Shown: positions 25,401 to 34,800 of the stretch, one piece after another
Position numbering within the stretch: the first letter of the stretch is position 1
Layout of the letters: each line of letters begins with the position of its first letter
Assembly: GCA_903951425.1 (NCBI GenBank)
Contig: CAJBBX010000103.1
Coordinates: 1-56,714, forward strand
Length of the DNA stretch: 56,714 nt
Direction of reading: 5' to 3'
From: an uncultured Chthonomonas sp.
GTDB lineage: Bacteria > Armatimonadota > Chthonomonadetes > Chthonomonadales > CAJBBX01
Notes under the pieces: model-generated
Told to the model about the DNA's origin: nothing
The model's input: only the letters and a program-made list of their open reading frames with translations
The model's database searches: none
Translations under genes and position numbers: made by a program

Positions 25401-26720
25401 TCACCCGTTGATCGTCCAGCCCTTGCGGTAGGTGCGCTTGAGCAGTTGGGCGGCCTCGGGGCTACCGGTCACCGCGCCGGTGGCGCCGTCGTACGTGAGC
25501 TTCGTGCCGGCGCGGTACGCCACCAGGCCCAGCAGGAGCTGCTCGATCATGTTGCCGCTGTATTCAAAGTCGCAGGCCGTCTTGAGGCTTGGGTTGCGGC
25601 AGGCGTCGAGCCACTGCTTGGTGAAGTCGCCCAGGTTCGGCAGGATGGCCTCCTTGACCCGCGGCTTGTAGTAGCTCATGTCGGCGCTGTCGCCCAAGGG
25701 CAGGATCATGCGCCCGCCGAAGTCGGAAATCAGGTAGCCCCGTGTCCCCTCGAACATGGCGCCGTGGTCGATCCTGCGCAGGTCGAGCCACGAGCTGGGC
25801 GATTCGGGCATGGCGCCGCCCTGGTACCAGCTGACCTCGATGGGCCCTCGCCACGAGTTGGCCGGGTGGTCGAAGTGCGACTCGCACTCAACCGGCGTCA
25901 CATCCGGGTTGTACTTCTCTCCCTTGGCCTGGGCCGAGGTCGGCAGCTTGGCGTCCACGGCGTTCCAGAGCAGGTCCATGGTGTGGCTGCCCATGTCGCC
26001 GATCTGGCCCGCGCCGAAGTCCCAGTACATGTTCCATGAGAGGCAGTTCATGCCGGGGCCGCCCGCAAAATAGCTGGGGCTGTAGGGATGGTCGGGCGCA
26101 GACCCGAGCCACAGGTCCCAGTGGAGGCCGGCCGGCACTTGGCCCTCCGCAGGCGGGTAGCCCGGCCGCCGTATCTGTCGATCGCCCCAGGCGCAAGCCG
26201 ACCGGAGGTCGCCTACGGCGCCGTCGCGGATCAGTTCGCGCACGCGGTTGAAGTTCGGGTAGGCGTGGCGCTGCATGCCCACCTGCGTGGCGAGCTTGCC
26301 CTTCTTCTGGAGCCAGTTGGCGCGGACGACGCGGGCCTCCTCGACGCTGATGGCAAGGGGCTTCTCGCAGTAGACGTGGAGGTTCCGGTTCAGCGCCCAG
26401 TTGGCGATCAGCGCATGGTGATGGTCCGGTGTGCAGATGACGACGGCGTCGAGGCCCTTGTGGTCCAGGCACTTGCGCCAGTCGATGTAGGTCTTGGCCT
26501 GTGGGAAGCGCTTCAGAGCATCGGCGAAGCGATCCTCGTAGACGTCGCACACCGCCACGACGTTCTCGGTGGCCAGGACGTCGTAGAACGCAAACGCGCG
26601 GCCCCAGACGCCGATGAGCGCGATGTTGAGCTTGTCTGCCCGTCCCGGCCGGCCGGCAGCGACGACCTCGGGCATCCCCGCCAGTGCGGCGGCGCCCACT
26701 ATGAACTGACGACGATCCAC
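25401..26720 (-). CDS. Gfo/Idh/MocA family oxidoreductase, twin-arginine signal
   Basis: 439 residues. MDRRQFIVGAAALAGMPEVVAA is a twin-arginine-type signal. The Rossmann part begins KLNIALIGVWGRAF, and LHVYCEKPLAIS holds the conserved EKP motif whose Lys is catalytic. The C-terminal domain (HFDHPANSWRGPIEVSWYQGG, GTRGYLISDFGGR) is the type common in exported family members of Planctomycetes and relatives. It would be an NAD(P)-dependent sugar oxidoreductase, possibly exported with bound cofactor. The start is GTG 26720 with GGGGAGGA eight bases upstream; the longer frame to 26849 lacks any such signal. It converges with the isomerase gene across 31 bases. Confidence 0.88.
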   Translation of the reverse strand: MDRRQFIVGAAALAGMPEVVAAGRPGRADKLNIALIGVWGRAFAFYDVLATENVVAVCDVYEDRFADALKRFPQAKTYIDWRKCLDHKGLDAVVICTPDHHHALIANWALNRNLHVYCEKPLAISVEEARVVRANWLQKKGKLATQVGMQRHAYPNFNRVRELIRDGAVGDLRSACAWGDRQIRRPGYPPAEGQVPAGLHWDLWLGSAPDHPYSPSYFAGGPGMNCLSWNMYWDFGAGQIGDMGSHTMDLLWNAVDAKLPTSAQAKGEKYNPDVTPVECESHFDHPANSWRGPIEVSWYQGGAMPESPSSWLDLRRIDHGAMFEGTRGYLISDFGGRMILPLGDSADMSYYKPRVKEAILPNLGDFTKQWLDACRNPSLKTACDFEYSGNMIEQLLLGLVAYRAGTKLTYDGATGAVTGSPEAAQLLKRTYRKGWTING

Positions 26721-26820
26721 GATTGCGTCCTCCCCATGCTCTGCCGTACCGGCAGGGCGCTCTCCTGTTCGGCGCTGTGCGGCCGGACTCCTCTTGCGGG
26801 CCGTCACGCGCGTCGTGCGC

Positions 26821-27645
26821 TCATCGGCCCCAGACCTGCGCGAACGCATCGTGCAGCCAGCGTGCGGTGTCCAGAATGGAGGGGCCGTCGTGGATCAGGT
26901 TGCGCCCCCGCTCAACGCTCGACTCCACGACCGTCAGGCCCGGCAACGACCGGTCCCAGCCTCGATCCGCGAGCAGCCTTCTGCTGTCGATCGGGTACTC
27001 GGGCTCTGAGAAGATGACGGCGATGTCTGGCCGGAGGCGCTCGACCTCGGCCGCATCCACCGGTAGGTACCCCGAGCGGTCCGAGCCGAAGATCGGATCG
27101 CCGCCGGCCAGCGTAAGCAGGTCATGGATGTAGGTCAATCCGCCGGGGGTTCTCACGTGCCGGCCCAACCAGAGCTCGGAGTAGACCCTTGGGCGGCAGG
27201 CCGACGTGCGGTTGCGCAGGTCTGTGAAGCCTGCCTCCATCGTTGCACAGAGGCCATGGGCAGCCGGCATATCGTCTACAAGCGCACCGACCAGACGAAC
27301 ACCCTCAAGGATGCCGTATACGCTGTTCGGAAGCGGGAGTACGTAGACGGGCAACCCCTCGTCGGCCAGGCGCTTGCCGACCCAACGCTGCACGCCGGTA
27401 GTCGTCAGGACGAGGTCTGGGCGCGCGTCGCGGATCGCGCCCTCGTCTACATCAACATAGTTGCCGACGATCGGCGCCTTCAGACCATCCACATAGCGCC
27501 CGCAGTAGGAGGAGACGCCGGCCAGGCGGTCGGTGTGCCCGAGCGCCGCCACAATCTCCGTGGCGGAGGAGACAAGACTGACGATGCGTTGGGGATGATC
27601 GGGCAGCTCAACCGCGCGGCCTAGCAGGTCACAGTGAACGCGCAT
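26821..27645 (-). CDS. BtuF-like metal-chelate (cobalamin/iron) binding protein
   Basis: 274 residues. RIVSLVSSATEIVAALGHTDRLAGVSSYC and, later, VYSELWLGRHVRTPGGLTYIHDLLTLAGG and RPDIAVIFSEPEYP are typical of helical-backbone metal-receptor proteins such as BtuF and FecB. There is no signal peptide or lipobox, so this is the cytoplasmic or cobalamin-binding subtype rather than a normal periplasmic receptor. The start ATG 27645 has GGAGGT about ten bases upstream. It is transcribed alone behind the promoter at 27996-28024, with an unusually long, structured leader of about 345 bases. The ligand is not determined; no canonical cobalamin riboswitch sequence was recognised. Confidence 0.75.
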   Translation of the reverse strand: MRVHCDLLGRAVELPDHPQRIVSLVSSATEIVAALGHTDRLAGVSSYCGRYVDGLKAPIVGNYVDVDEGAIRDARPDLVLTTTGVQRWVGKRLADEGLPVYVLPLPNSVYGILEGVRLVGALVDDMPAAHGLCATMEAGFTDLRNRTSACRPRVYSELWLGRHVRTPGGLTYIHDLLTLAGGDPIFGSDRSGYLPVDAAEVERLRPDIAVIFSEPEYPIDSRRLLADRGWDRSLPGLTVVESSVERGRNLIHDGPSILDTARWLHDAFAQVWGR

Positions 27646-27990
27646 CGCGCGGCTACCTCCGCTGTCTCGTCGTGCTGTGCGCCGCGGATCGGTCGAGCCC
27701 GTTCACGCGTTGGAGAGGTGCAAGCCCGGCCCGATGTGCGTCTCGTGCTATTCCCATAGCGACCCTACTTCACTTAAGCAGGCGCCCTGCGAGAAGGACC
27801 CGCGTGGCCGAGGTAACGGAGAACGCCACCGTCGACGGATGGAGTGACTGCCGATGCGAGCAGGCGCCCAGCTACCCGGGCGGGACACGGCATCCGCACC
27901 CATCACGCCACTCCTCCGTTACTCGGAAACACGCCGTAGCGAGATTGCGCAGGGCTCGCACGCCTCTGCCACAGAGAATCTGGTTGTCAG
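27646..27990 (-). promoter_or_regulatory. Long structured leader of the BtuF-like gene
   Basis: About 345 untranslated bases between promoter and start. CCGAGTAACGGAG (RNA sense, opposite 27914-27926) pairs with CTCCGTTACCTCGG (opposite 27808-27821) with a single bulge, closing a domain of about 90 bases that contains further GC-rich complementarity. Length, position and structure suggest cis-regulatory RNA. No known riboswitch class could be assigned. Confidence 0.45.
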
Positions 27991-27995
27991 GCGCC

Positions 27996-28024
27996 AGTAT
28001 ACAGGGCCCGGGGGCGAGAGTCAA
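27996..28024 (-). promoter_or_regulatory. Sigma-70-type promoter of the BtuF-like gene
   Basis: On the minus strand TTGACT (28024-28019), a 17-base spacer and TATACT (28001-27996). It lies just past the stop of the DUF1573 gene at 28039 and points to the BtuF-like gene. Confidence 0.75.
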
Positions 28025-28038
28025 CGAAGCGCGACCGG

Positions 28039-29847
28039 TCACACGGCATCGTCGGGGCGGAGCGCGACCCCGGCCAACGTGGCACTCCGGCTCGGGCGGG
28101 ACAGCCGGGCCAAGAGGCGGGCCAGCAACACCGTTGAGACGCCGCGCATGAACTGCAACTTCTCGCTCACGGTTCCGGTCACCGGCACGATGATCGTGGG
28201 CTGGAGCGGGTCGTCGGTCTCCACCGTAACGCGGGCGTTGACCGAGCCGGCGGGCCAACCGCCGAGGTAGGTCAGGTCGAGGCGGTATTCGGCGCCGTCG
28301 CGGATGGGGCTCACACGCACCTGGAGGCGCGGGTCGCCGGTGGACGCGCTCTTGATTCGGAACGCGCCGGAGCCGCGGCTCAGCGTGACCACCTGTCTTA
28401 CGGGAAGGGGAGTCGCCGGACCGAGGGCGCCCAGGTAGGAGCAGGGCGGCGTGGTGAGGATGCCCTTCTCGCAAACGACCAGCACGTTCACCTGCGGATC
28501 GATGGGCGACGAGGTGTTGAGCGCCACCAGGAACGATGTACGGCCTTGCGCGGCCTGGGGCCCCACCGTCAGGTCCAGATCGTACCGAGCCTCGCCCGGG
28601 GCGGCGTCGCCGCGCGGGGTCAGGACGGCGGTGGCGTAGGGCACACCGCATGCGACTCCCGTGATCGACACGGCGCTCGCGTCGCGGACGCGGACCTCCA
28701 GGCGGCGCGTGGTCGGCGCATCGTCGGCCAGGGCGAGCCGCACATCCTCGGCGGGCATCACCTGGACCAGCGGCAGCACAACGGCCCGCATCTCCAGCGT
28801 GGTCTGCGGGTGCAGCGGGTCGTTGGAGGCCAGCGTCAGCGTCTTGTGGAGCTCGCCCCGGAACGCGGTGGTGAGGATGTCGGCGTGCAGCGTGCCGGAC
28901 TGCCCCGGCTCGATGCGCTGCCGCTCATTGGTGATGGTGCATCCGCAGTTGGGCTTCGCCTCGATCTCCAGCGGGGCGGAGCCGGTGTTGCGCACGGTGA
29001 AGGTGAAGCGGGCCGTCACGCCCTTGCGCACCTCGCCCAGGTCTGAGACGGCGCTCGCCAGCGTCAGAACCGGCAGAGGGCACTGCACCTTCACCCGACG
29101 CCTGGCGAAGCCGGCGCAATCCGTGCGAGCCCGGAGGAGTTGAATCGCCCTGGAGACCTCGGAGTCAGTCAGCACACGCTCGGCGGCGGCGAACCGGGAG
29201 CCGGGCGATGCTGCCGGTGGCAGGCCAACCGGCGTCGGAGCATGCGCAACCGGGGCGGCCGTGCCCGTTGGCGTCAGTCCCAGGTAGAGCCCCACGGCAT
29301 CCGCCGACTTGCGCACCAGCGCGGCTCTGCCTCCGGTCGCCGGCGCGTGCACGAACACACGCGTGGGCATGCCTGCCTGGACCGTGCGCTGCAGCCGCAC
29401 GCCGTCGGGCGCATCCGGGCCGACGGGAGCCGCCGACAGGATGAGCTGCAGGTCTGCCGGCCCGTTGGCCGGCGCAGGCACGAACCGCACCGCGCCGCGG
29501 AGCCCTCGGTTCCAGCCGGCGAGCGCGGCGGCAGCCGCGTCACGGCAGGCGGCACGCTGTGCGGGCTGCGGCGTATCGACGGTGGTCACCACGCGACACA
29601 CTGGCGGGACCGACACCGGCCGCAGGATCGTCAGCGCCAGGCCAAACTCGCCCATGGCTAGCAGGCGCCCGGCCTGGGCCAGCGCCGTGGCCAGTCCGGG
29701 CTCGGTGTGCATCGGAATGGCCGGTGCCCTTGCCGGCGTGCCGGCATCCGTAGGCGCCGCTGGGGCCCCAACCGCCGCGGACCCGAGGCCGAGCCAAACG
29801 GTTGCGGCAATCGTAGCGAGCCCGGGCAAGCAGTGGCAGCGGAACAT
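28039..29847 (-). CDS. DUF1573 domain secreted protein
   Basis: 602 residues with a signal peptide (MFRCHCLPGLATIAATVWLG, cleaved near AVGA). Residues about 30-210 resemble a substrate-free peptidase-like or unknown module. LGEVRKGVTARFTFTVRNTG with APLEIEAKPNCGCTITNERQ (about 270-305) is the DUF1573 Ig-like signature including the CGCT motif. Two or more further ASH/Ig-type strands follow (VNARVTVETDDPLQPTIIVP). It is probably an envelope-surface or periplasmic structural protein. The start ATG 29847 has AGGAG eight bases upstream, which rejects the longer frame to 30132. It follows a related protein gene by 29 bases, so both are probably one operon. Confidence 0.8.
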   Translation of the reverse strand: MFRCHCLPGLATIAATVWLGLGSAAVGAPAAPTDAGTPARAPAIPMHTEPGLATALAQAGRLLAMGEFGLALTILRPVSVPPVCRVVTTVDTPQPAQRAACRDAAAAALAGWNRGLRGAVRFVPAPANGPADLQLILSAAPVGPDAPDGVRLQRTVQAGMPTRVFVHAPATGGRAALVRKSADAVGLYLGLTPTGTAAPVAHAPTPVGLPPAASPGSRFAAAERVLTDSEVSRAIQLLRARTDCAGFARRRVKVQCPLPVLTLASAVSDLGEVRKGVTARFTFTVRNTGSAPLEIEAKPNCGCTITNERQRIEPGQSGTLHADILTTAFRGELHKTLTLASNDPLHPQTTLEMRAVVLPLVQVMPAEDVRLALADDAPTTRRLEVRVRDASAVSITGVACGVPYATAVLTPRGDAAPGEARYDLDLTVGPQAAQGRTSFLVALNTSSPIDPQVNVLVVCEKGILTTPPCSYLGALGPATPLPVRQVVTLSRGSGAFRIKSASTGDPRLQVRVSPIRDGAEYRLDLTYLGGWPAGSVNARVTVETDDPLQPTIIVPVTGTVSEKLQFMRGVSTVLLARLLARLSRPSRSATLAGVALRPDDAV

Positions 29848-29876
29848 GGGCGATCTCCTGAGTTGGACCGGCTGTT

Positions 29877-31100
29877 TCACTCGACAGTTGCCGTGACGGG
29901 CAGCCGGAGCCGCTCCCCGTTGGCGAAGGTCACGGTCACCCAGCCCTCCACCTGTCCGGCCGGCGCGTCGGTTGCGAGCATGACCCGAAGCCGGCAGGCC
30001 GATCCCGGTGTGATCCCGGCTGGGCTCGGCGGCGGCGGCGCGCCGGCCACAGAAGGGGTAGCTGGCGGCGAATCGAGGACCAGGGCGGCCGAGACGCATG
30101 CCGGCGTCGCGGACACACGGGCGCCGCGCCACAGGCTGGTCGGTGTGGCGACCGGTCGCCGCTGCTTCGGTCCGGCGGCGGCCGCATCTGTCGCCGGACG
30201 CCTAACCAGCCAGACCCATCGGGTCCGCCGCGCCTCGGCCTCAGGCCCGGCGGCGGTCTGTTTGCCGACAGCACCGAAGACCACCGAGCTTGGACGCGCA
30301 GACACCGAGCCGACGACTTCGCCCACCACGGGCAGGCTGTAGGTTCTGGAGCCCGGACCGGCGAACGTGATGGCGCCGCTGAGCGGACCGGCCGTGGATC
30401 TAGGCGGAAGCGTCACGTAGTAGGCAGCGCGAGCAAGCCCCGAGCCGGCCGCCCTGGCGCCCGCACCAGCCGGTGCGGGCACTATCGAGACCGGAAGCTC
30501 CGGCGACGCTGACAGGCGTGCTGGCGCCGCCGGCAAGGCTCCTTGCTCCCACACCACCGTTATCCGCTTGCGCGCCCCGTGTCCGGCGTCCACGCGCCCG
30601 AGGTCCAGCACGTCCGGCTCGAACGCCGCCCCATTGAACAGTCGCCCCGTCACCTCCAGGACGGCGGCGGCATGCACCGCGTCGCCGCGAACGAAGACCT
30701 TGATCTGCCGAGAAGAGCAGGCCGCGAGCGCCGCCGGCCCATCCGGCATGCCAGTCGGCTTCACGGTGATCTGCAGGAGCGCCGAGCCGGCAGGCGGAAT
30801 CGTGACCGGGAGTGGGCCGGCGCCGAGGAGGATTGCCGAGCAGTCGGGCGGAGCATCGAGGCGATCAACGGTGACCGGAGCCGAGCGCTCATTCCGCAAG
30901 GCGACGACACGCGCGGTCCCGCCGGCAACGCCAACGGAACCCAGATACACCGCGGGAATTGAGCGCCCGGCCGACGACATGATTGACAGAGAGCGTTCCT
31001 CGGGCAGTAGACCCTTGGGCGCGACACCATGCAGAGCCAGCGCGCACGCTGCAGTCGCTGTCGAGCCCACTGCTGCAAGAGCAAGTCGCGGTACGAGCAA
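29877..31100 (-). CDS. DUF1573-like secreted Ig-type protein
   Basis: 407 residues. The segments YLGSVGVAGGTARVVALRNE, SAPVTVDRLDAPPDCSAIL and LDLGRVDAGHGARKRITVVW echo the strand pattern and single-Cys loop of DUF1573 repeats, and the C-terminus AGQVEGWVTVTFANGERLRLPVTATVE closes an Ig-like fold. The start is chosen as TTG 31100: AAGGAGG lies seven bases upstream and the product begins with a clean signal peptide (MLVPRLALAAVGSTATAACA). An ATG at 31130 and a TTG at 31139 have no ribosome-binding site. The function is unknown; as the first gene before the larger DUF1573 protein it may work with it at the cell surface. Confidence 0.65.
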   Translation of the reverse strand: MLVPRLALAAVGSTATAACALALHGVAPKGLLPEERSLSIMSSAGRSIPAVYLGSVGVAGGTARVVALRNERSAPVTVDRLDAPPDCSAILLGAGPLPVTIPPAGSALLQITVKPTGMPDGPAALAACSSRQIKVFVRGDAVHAAAVLEVTGRLFNGAAFEPDVLDLGRVDAGHGARKRITVVWEQGALPAAPARLSASPELPVSIVPAPAGAGARAAGSGLARAAYYVTLPPRSTAGPLSGAITFAGPGSRTYSLPVVGEVVGSVSARPSSVVFGAVGKQTAAGPEAEARRTRWVWLVRRPATDAAAAGPKQRRPVATPTSLWRGARVSATPACVSAALVLDSPPATPSVAGAPPPPSPAGITPGSACRLRVMLATDAPAGQVEGWVTVTFANGERLRLPVTATVE

Positions 31101-31221
31101 GCGGACGCCTCCTTCACGTAACGACAGCATCCAGGCCAATCAGACTGCGGGCAGCGCACTGATCTGCTGCGCGCAATGCGCAGGCGCTGTTCCTGGGTAG
31201 GACTGCCCGACCAACCGTTCC

Positions 31222-31545
31222 CCCTGGAGCTGCCGGGGTCGGTGTAGTAGCCAAACCGGCCGCCGTAGCGGAACGGGCTGGGGGTATGAGCCTGTGCTCG
31301 CCACCGGTGCGCCGTAGGCGGTGTAGACGTAGGTGTCGGCCACCGCGCCGGTGCTGTTCGTGAGCTGCCGTGTTTCGCCCTGCGGGCCGAACGCGTACCA
31401 GAGGCTGACGCTCTGCTGCACCAGCCGCTCGCTCACCAGGCCCATGGCGCCCCAGGTGTAGGCCGCCTTGACTTGCGGGCCGCTGGGTGCGGGCGGTGGC
31501 ATGGGGTAGCCGGGCTGAACCTCGCCGAGGAGCAGGTCGCCGTCG
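31222..31545 (-). pseudogene. Displaced fragment of the RHS core
   Basis: About 324 bases nearly identical to 32621-32942 inside the large RHS gene, reading GDLLLGEVQPGYPMPPPAPS and YTWGAMGLVSERLVQQSVSL in the same direction. Similarity stops sharply at 31545. An extra C in the stretch after APVASTGSY shifts the frame, and the RHS core end (DPIGY...DPSG) is missing. There is no start signal. It looks like the remnant of an earlier RHS 3' end left by recombination, as is typical of RHS loci. Confidence 0.82.
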
Positions 31546-31600
31546 CACCACATGCTCGTCCTCGATCTGCGTAGCGCCAGCCGGAATCGGGTCGAATGCC

Positions 31601-31855
31601 TCATCTTGTACAGCGTAGGCGCCTACCGCACCAGGGACATCGCGAGATGCCGATCGTGACCTCGGTCGAGACGGGCACATCGGCCACGATATGCACATCA
31701 GACTCGTAGATACTGTCGTACGCCCTGAAGATCAGGACCGGTACCCCGAACCAGATGTCGCTACGGTCGTCGTTGACGCCAGGCAATTGGGCCGAGACAC
31801 CGCGTGACCCGACTAGGCTGACCATCTCGCTCATCGTGGGGCAGCAGGGCTTCAT
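31601..31855 (-). CDS. Probable immunity protein for the RHS toxin tip
   Basis: 84 residues beginning MKPCCPTMSEMVSLVGSRGV and ending TIGISRCPWCGRRLRCTR; the CPWCGRRL end is a zinc-knuckle-like closing seen in many small immunity-type proteins. Its ATG directly follows the RHS stop (TAGATG, no gap), so translation is coupled. The size, position and lack of relation to the RHS core are exactly those of a cognate immunity gene. It would bind and block the C-terminal toxin domain. The family was not recognised; the call rests on position. Confidence 0.6.
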   Translation of the reverse strand: MKPCCPTMSEMVSLVGSRGVSAQLPGVNDDRSDIWFGVPVLIFRAYDSIYESDVHIVADVPVSTEVTIGISRCPWCGRRLRCTR

Positions 31856-34800
31856 CTACAGGCCCTTCACACGGTACGCCTCTAGCGCATTATGCACAAG
31901 AGGCGAGAATACGTGCTCGGTGACCGTCTGTCCGCCCATGTTGGTGCGAATGGTCCGAAACCAGCCCTTGCTCTGCCACCCGAGCAGAACACGGTCGGGA
32001 ATATCGAACTGGTGCACCGGTCCAGCCAGGGGCAGTGAGGCCGCCTCCGCCAATGTGCCGGTGGTGCTGAAACCCTTGGAGCGTTGGCATACCTGTCCTC
32101 CAATAAGAAACCCCTTATGGAAGAAGGTACGCATCACGCCCGACGCGATTTTGGCCGCTGGTCGCTCGCGTGAAAGCAGGCGCACGACGAAGCTCCACGC
32201 CCGCCCGACGCCACGCCCAATGAACCCGCTTGCCAGCGGCAGTGCAGCTACAATGCCGTTTCCCGCCCGCGATGCGGGGCTGAGCCTGGCACCCGTGCTT
32301 CCCTTACCGGTGATGAACTTAGCGGCGGGCGCCCACGGATGCAGATCAGATGCCAGTGCCAGGCCCGTCTGCGCCTGCGACGAGAGCGTGTTCAGGGCGC
32401 CCAGGACGTTACCGTACGCACGAGGGCGGCCACTTGGCCCGATCGGGAAGTCATCGCCGTCGGAACACGACCCAGCCTGCATCCCACTCGGATCCACCCC
32501 GCCCACCGGATCCCCACCACAATACTCATACAGATCAGCCCCGCCCTCATACCCAATCGGATCCCTGCTCAGCCACCTGCCCAGATACGGGTCGTACCAC
32601 CGTGCACCGCAGAGGTTGGCGCCGGAGCCGCCGGGATCGAGGTAGTAGCCGAACTGGCCGCCGTAGCGGAACGGGTTGGGGTCGCTGCCGGTGTTCGCCA
32701 CCGGGGCGCCGTATGCCGTGTACACGTAGGTGTCGGCCACGGCGCCCGCAGCGGTGGTGAGCTGCCGTGTTTCGCCTTGCGGGCCGAACGCGTACCAGAG
32801 GCTGACGCTCTGCTGCACCAGCCGCTCGCTCACCAGGCCCATGGCGCCCCAGGTGTAGGCCGCCTTGACCTGCGGGCCGCTGGGTGCGGGCGGCGGCATG
32901 GGGTAGCCGGGCTGAACCTCGCCGAGCAGCAGGTCGCCGTCGAAGATGTAGAACGTCTTCTGCACGATCGGCGCGCCCGTGAGAAGGCCGGCCACCCTGC
33001 GGCCAAGGCCATCGTAGGTGTAGGCCATGGGCTGCCCGTAGCCGCCGAGCTGCGTGGCCTGCGACAGGGTGTTCCAGCTCGCCCAGATCGGGGCGATGCC
33101 GGCCGCGCTCCGGGTGGTAACGTTGCCGTCGCCGTCGTGGCCAAAGGAACCGCCCGTGATGCTCGCCACCTTGTTGGCGTTGTCGAACGTGCAGGTGATG
33201 CTGTCGGCGGTCAGCCGGTTGCCTGCGAGATCGTACCCATAGCTGTGCGCATTCGCGTTGGCTCCGGTCCGCGCCTCCGACGTGAGACGGTAGAGAGCAT
33301 CGTAGCCATAGCTCACGGCTCCTGCGCCCTCGGTGACGCCGGTGAGGTTGCCGACGGTGTTGAGGCCCTGGTCGTATGTGAGTGCGTAGGACGCGAACGG
33401 CGTGGCGCCCTGCTTCCATGTCAGGCTCGTGGGCCAGCCACGCGCCTGGTTGTAGCCCAGGGTGAGAGAAGTGGTGTTGGCGTTGGTCTGGCTGGTGACC
33501 TTGTCCTCGCCGTCGTAGTTCCAGCTCGTGATCTCGCCCCAGGGGTTGGTGACTGTGGTCAGCCGGCCGCCGGGATCGTACAGGTAGCTCCACGTGCCGA
33601 CTGCGGTTGTGCCGTTCGTCCACGTGATAGTGGCGCGGGAACCGTCCGGGTTGTACGTGTAGGCAACGGTCTGCACTCCAGTCAGCCCGGAGGCCGAATA
33701 GTCGTACGCCACAGACTGCACCTGCCCTGTCGCCGTATAGGCGAAGGTGGTGGTTCCCGCCGCGTCGGTAACCTGGGCCAAGGAGTTGTCGGCATTGTAG
33801 GCGTACGAGATGGGCGGTGCGCCGGTGGTGGGGAACGCGACGCCCGTCAGCCTATCGGCCGCGTCGTACGTGGCGGTGGTCAGTTGGCCCCGCCCGTTGG
33901 TGACCTGCCGGACCCGCGCCGCGTTGTCGTACAGCAGTCCCAGGGTCGACCCGTCCGGATAGGTGGTTTGGCGCAGTTCGCCGGCAGGGCCGTAGGTGTG
34001 GTGGGTGACCTTTCCTCGGGCATCCGTGAAGCCGGACAGGTCGCGGTCGCCGTCGAGTGTCCAGCCAAGTGTCCAGCCCAGCGGACCGGTGATGCCCGTT
34101 AGGACGCCGCAAGGCGCACAGTAGCTCATGTTGTACTGGGTGCCGGCCTCGTCGGTCGTCTGGGTCATGTCGCGCCCGGTATACGTAAGGAACGCCGTCT
34201 TCCCGTCCGGATGCTGCACCCCGGTGGGACGCTGCACAGCGTCGTACGTGAGCAGAGCCGTGTTCGTCGTATTCACGTTGGGGTACGTCGAGAACGCGGT
34301 CAGGTCGCCGAGGGGATCGTAGCTGTTGAACGTCGTCACGTTCCCGTTCGCGTCCGTTACCGAAGCCGGATAGCCGCGGTTCGAGCCCTGTTCATTGTAG
34401 ACAACGGTGGCGCTGCCTGTCGGCGAGCCGGTCGGCGGCGTCACGCTGGTGATCTGGCCGTAGGCGTTGTGACCGGCAGACCAGACGTGGCCGCCGGAAT
34501 CGGTGAACGTTGTGGGAATGTGAGGCTGCGCCGGATCGGCGTACGCCAGGGTCTCCGTGGCGTTCACCGGGTCGGAGCCGCCGGTTGGGTCTACCCCGTT
34601 GTAGGTCCAGCTCCAAGTGTGGGCCAGCGCGTCGGCGTAGCTCGTCACCGCGCCCAGCGCGTTGTAAGCGAGCGAGGTGGTCTGTGTTCCGTTCACTGCC
34701 ACCGCGGTGACCCGGCGCATGGCGTTGTACGAATACGCGACCGCCGTGGGGAGCGTGGCGCCCGCAAGCACGGGCGTTGTGACCTGTATGAGGTCGCCCT

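Noticed and set aside
27646-27990. Cobalamin riboswitch upstream of the BtuF-like gene
   Set aside because: The conserved B12-box and core strings could not be found by eye; only a structured leader is claimed.
31140-31604. 154-residue RHS-like gene
   Set aside because: It is a duplicated core fragment with a frameshift, no start signal and no core end; annotated as a pseudogene fragment.
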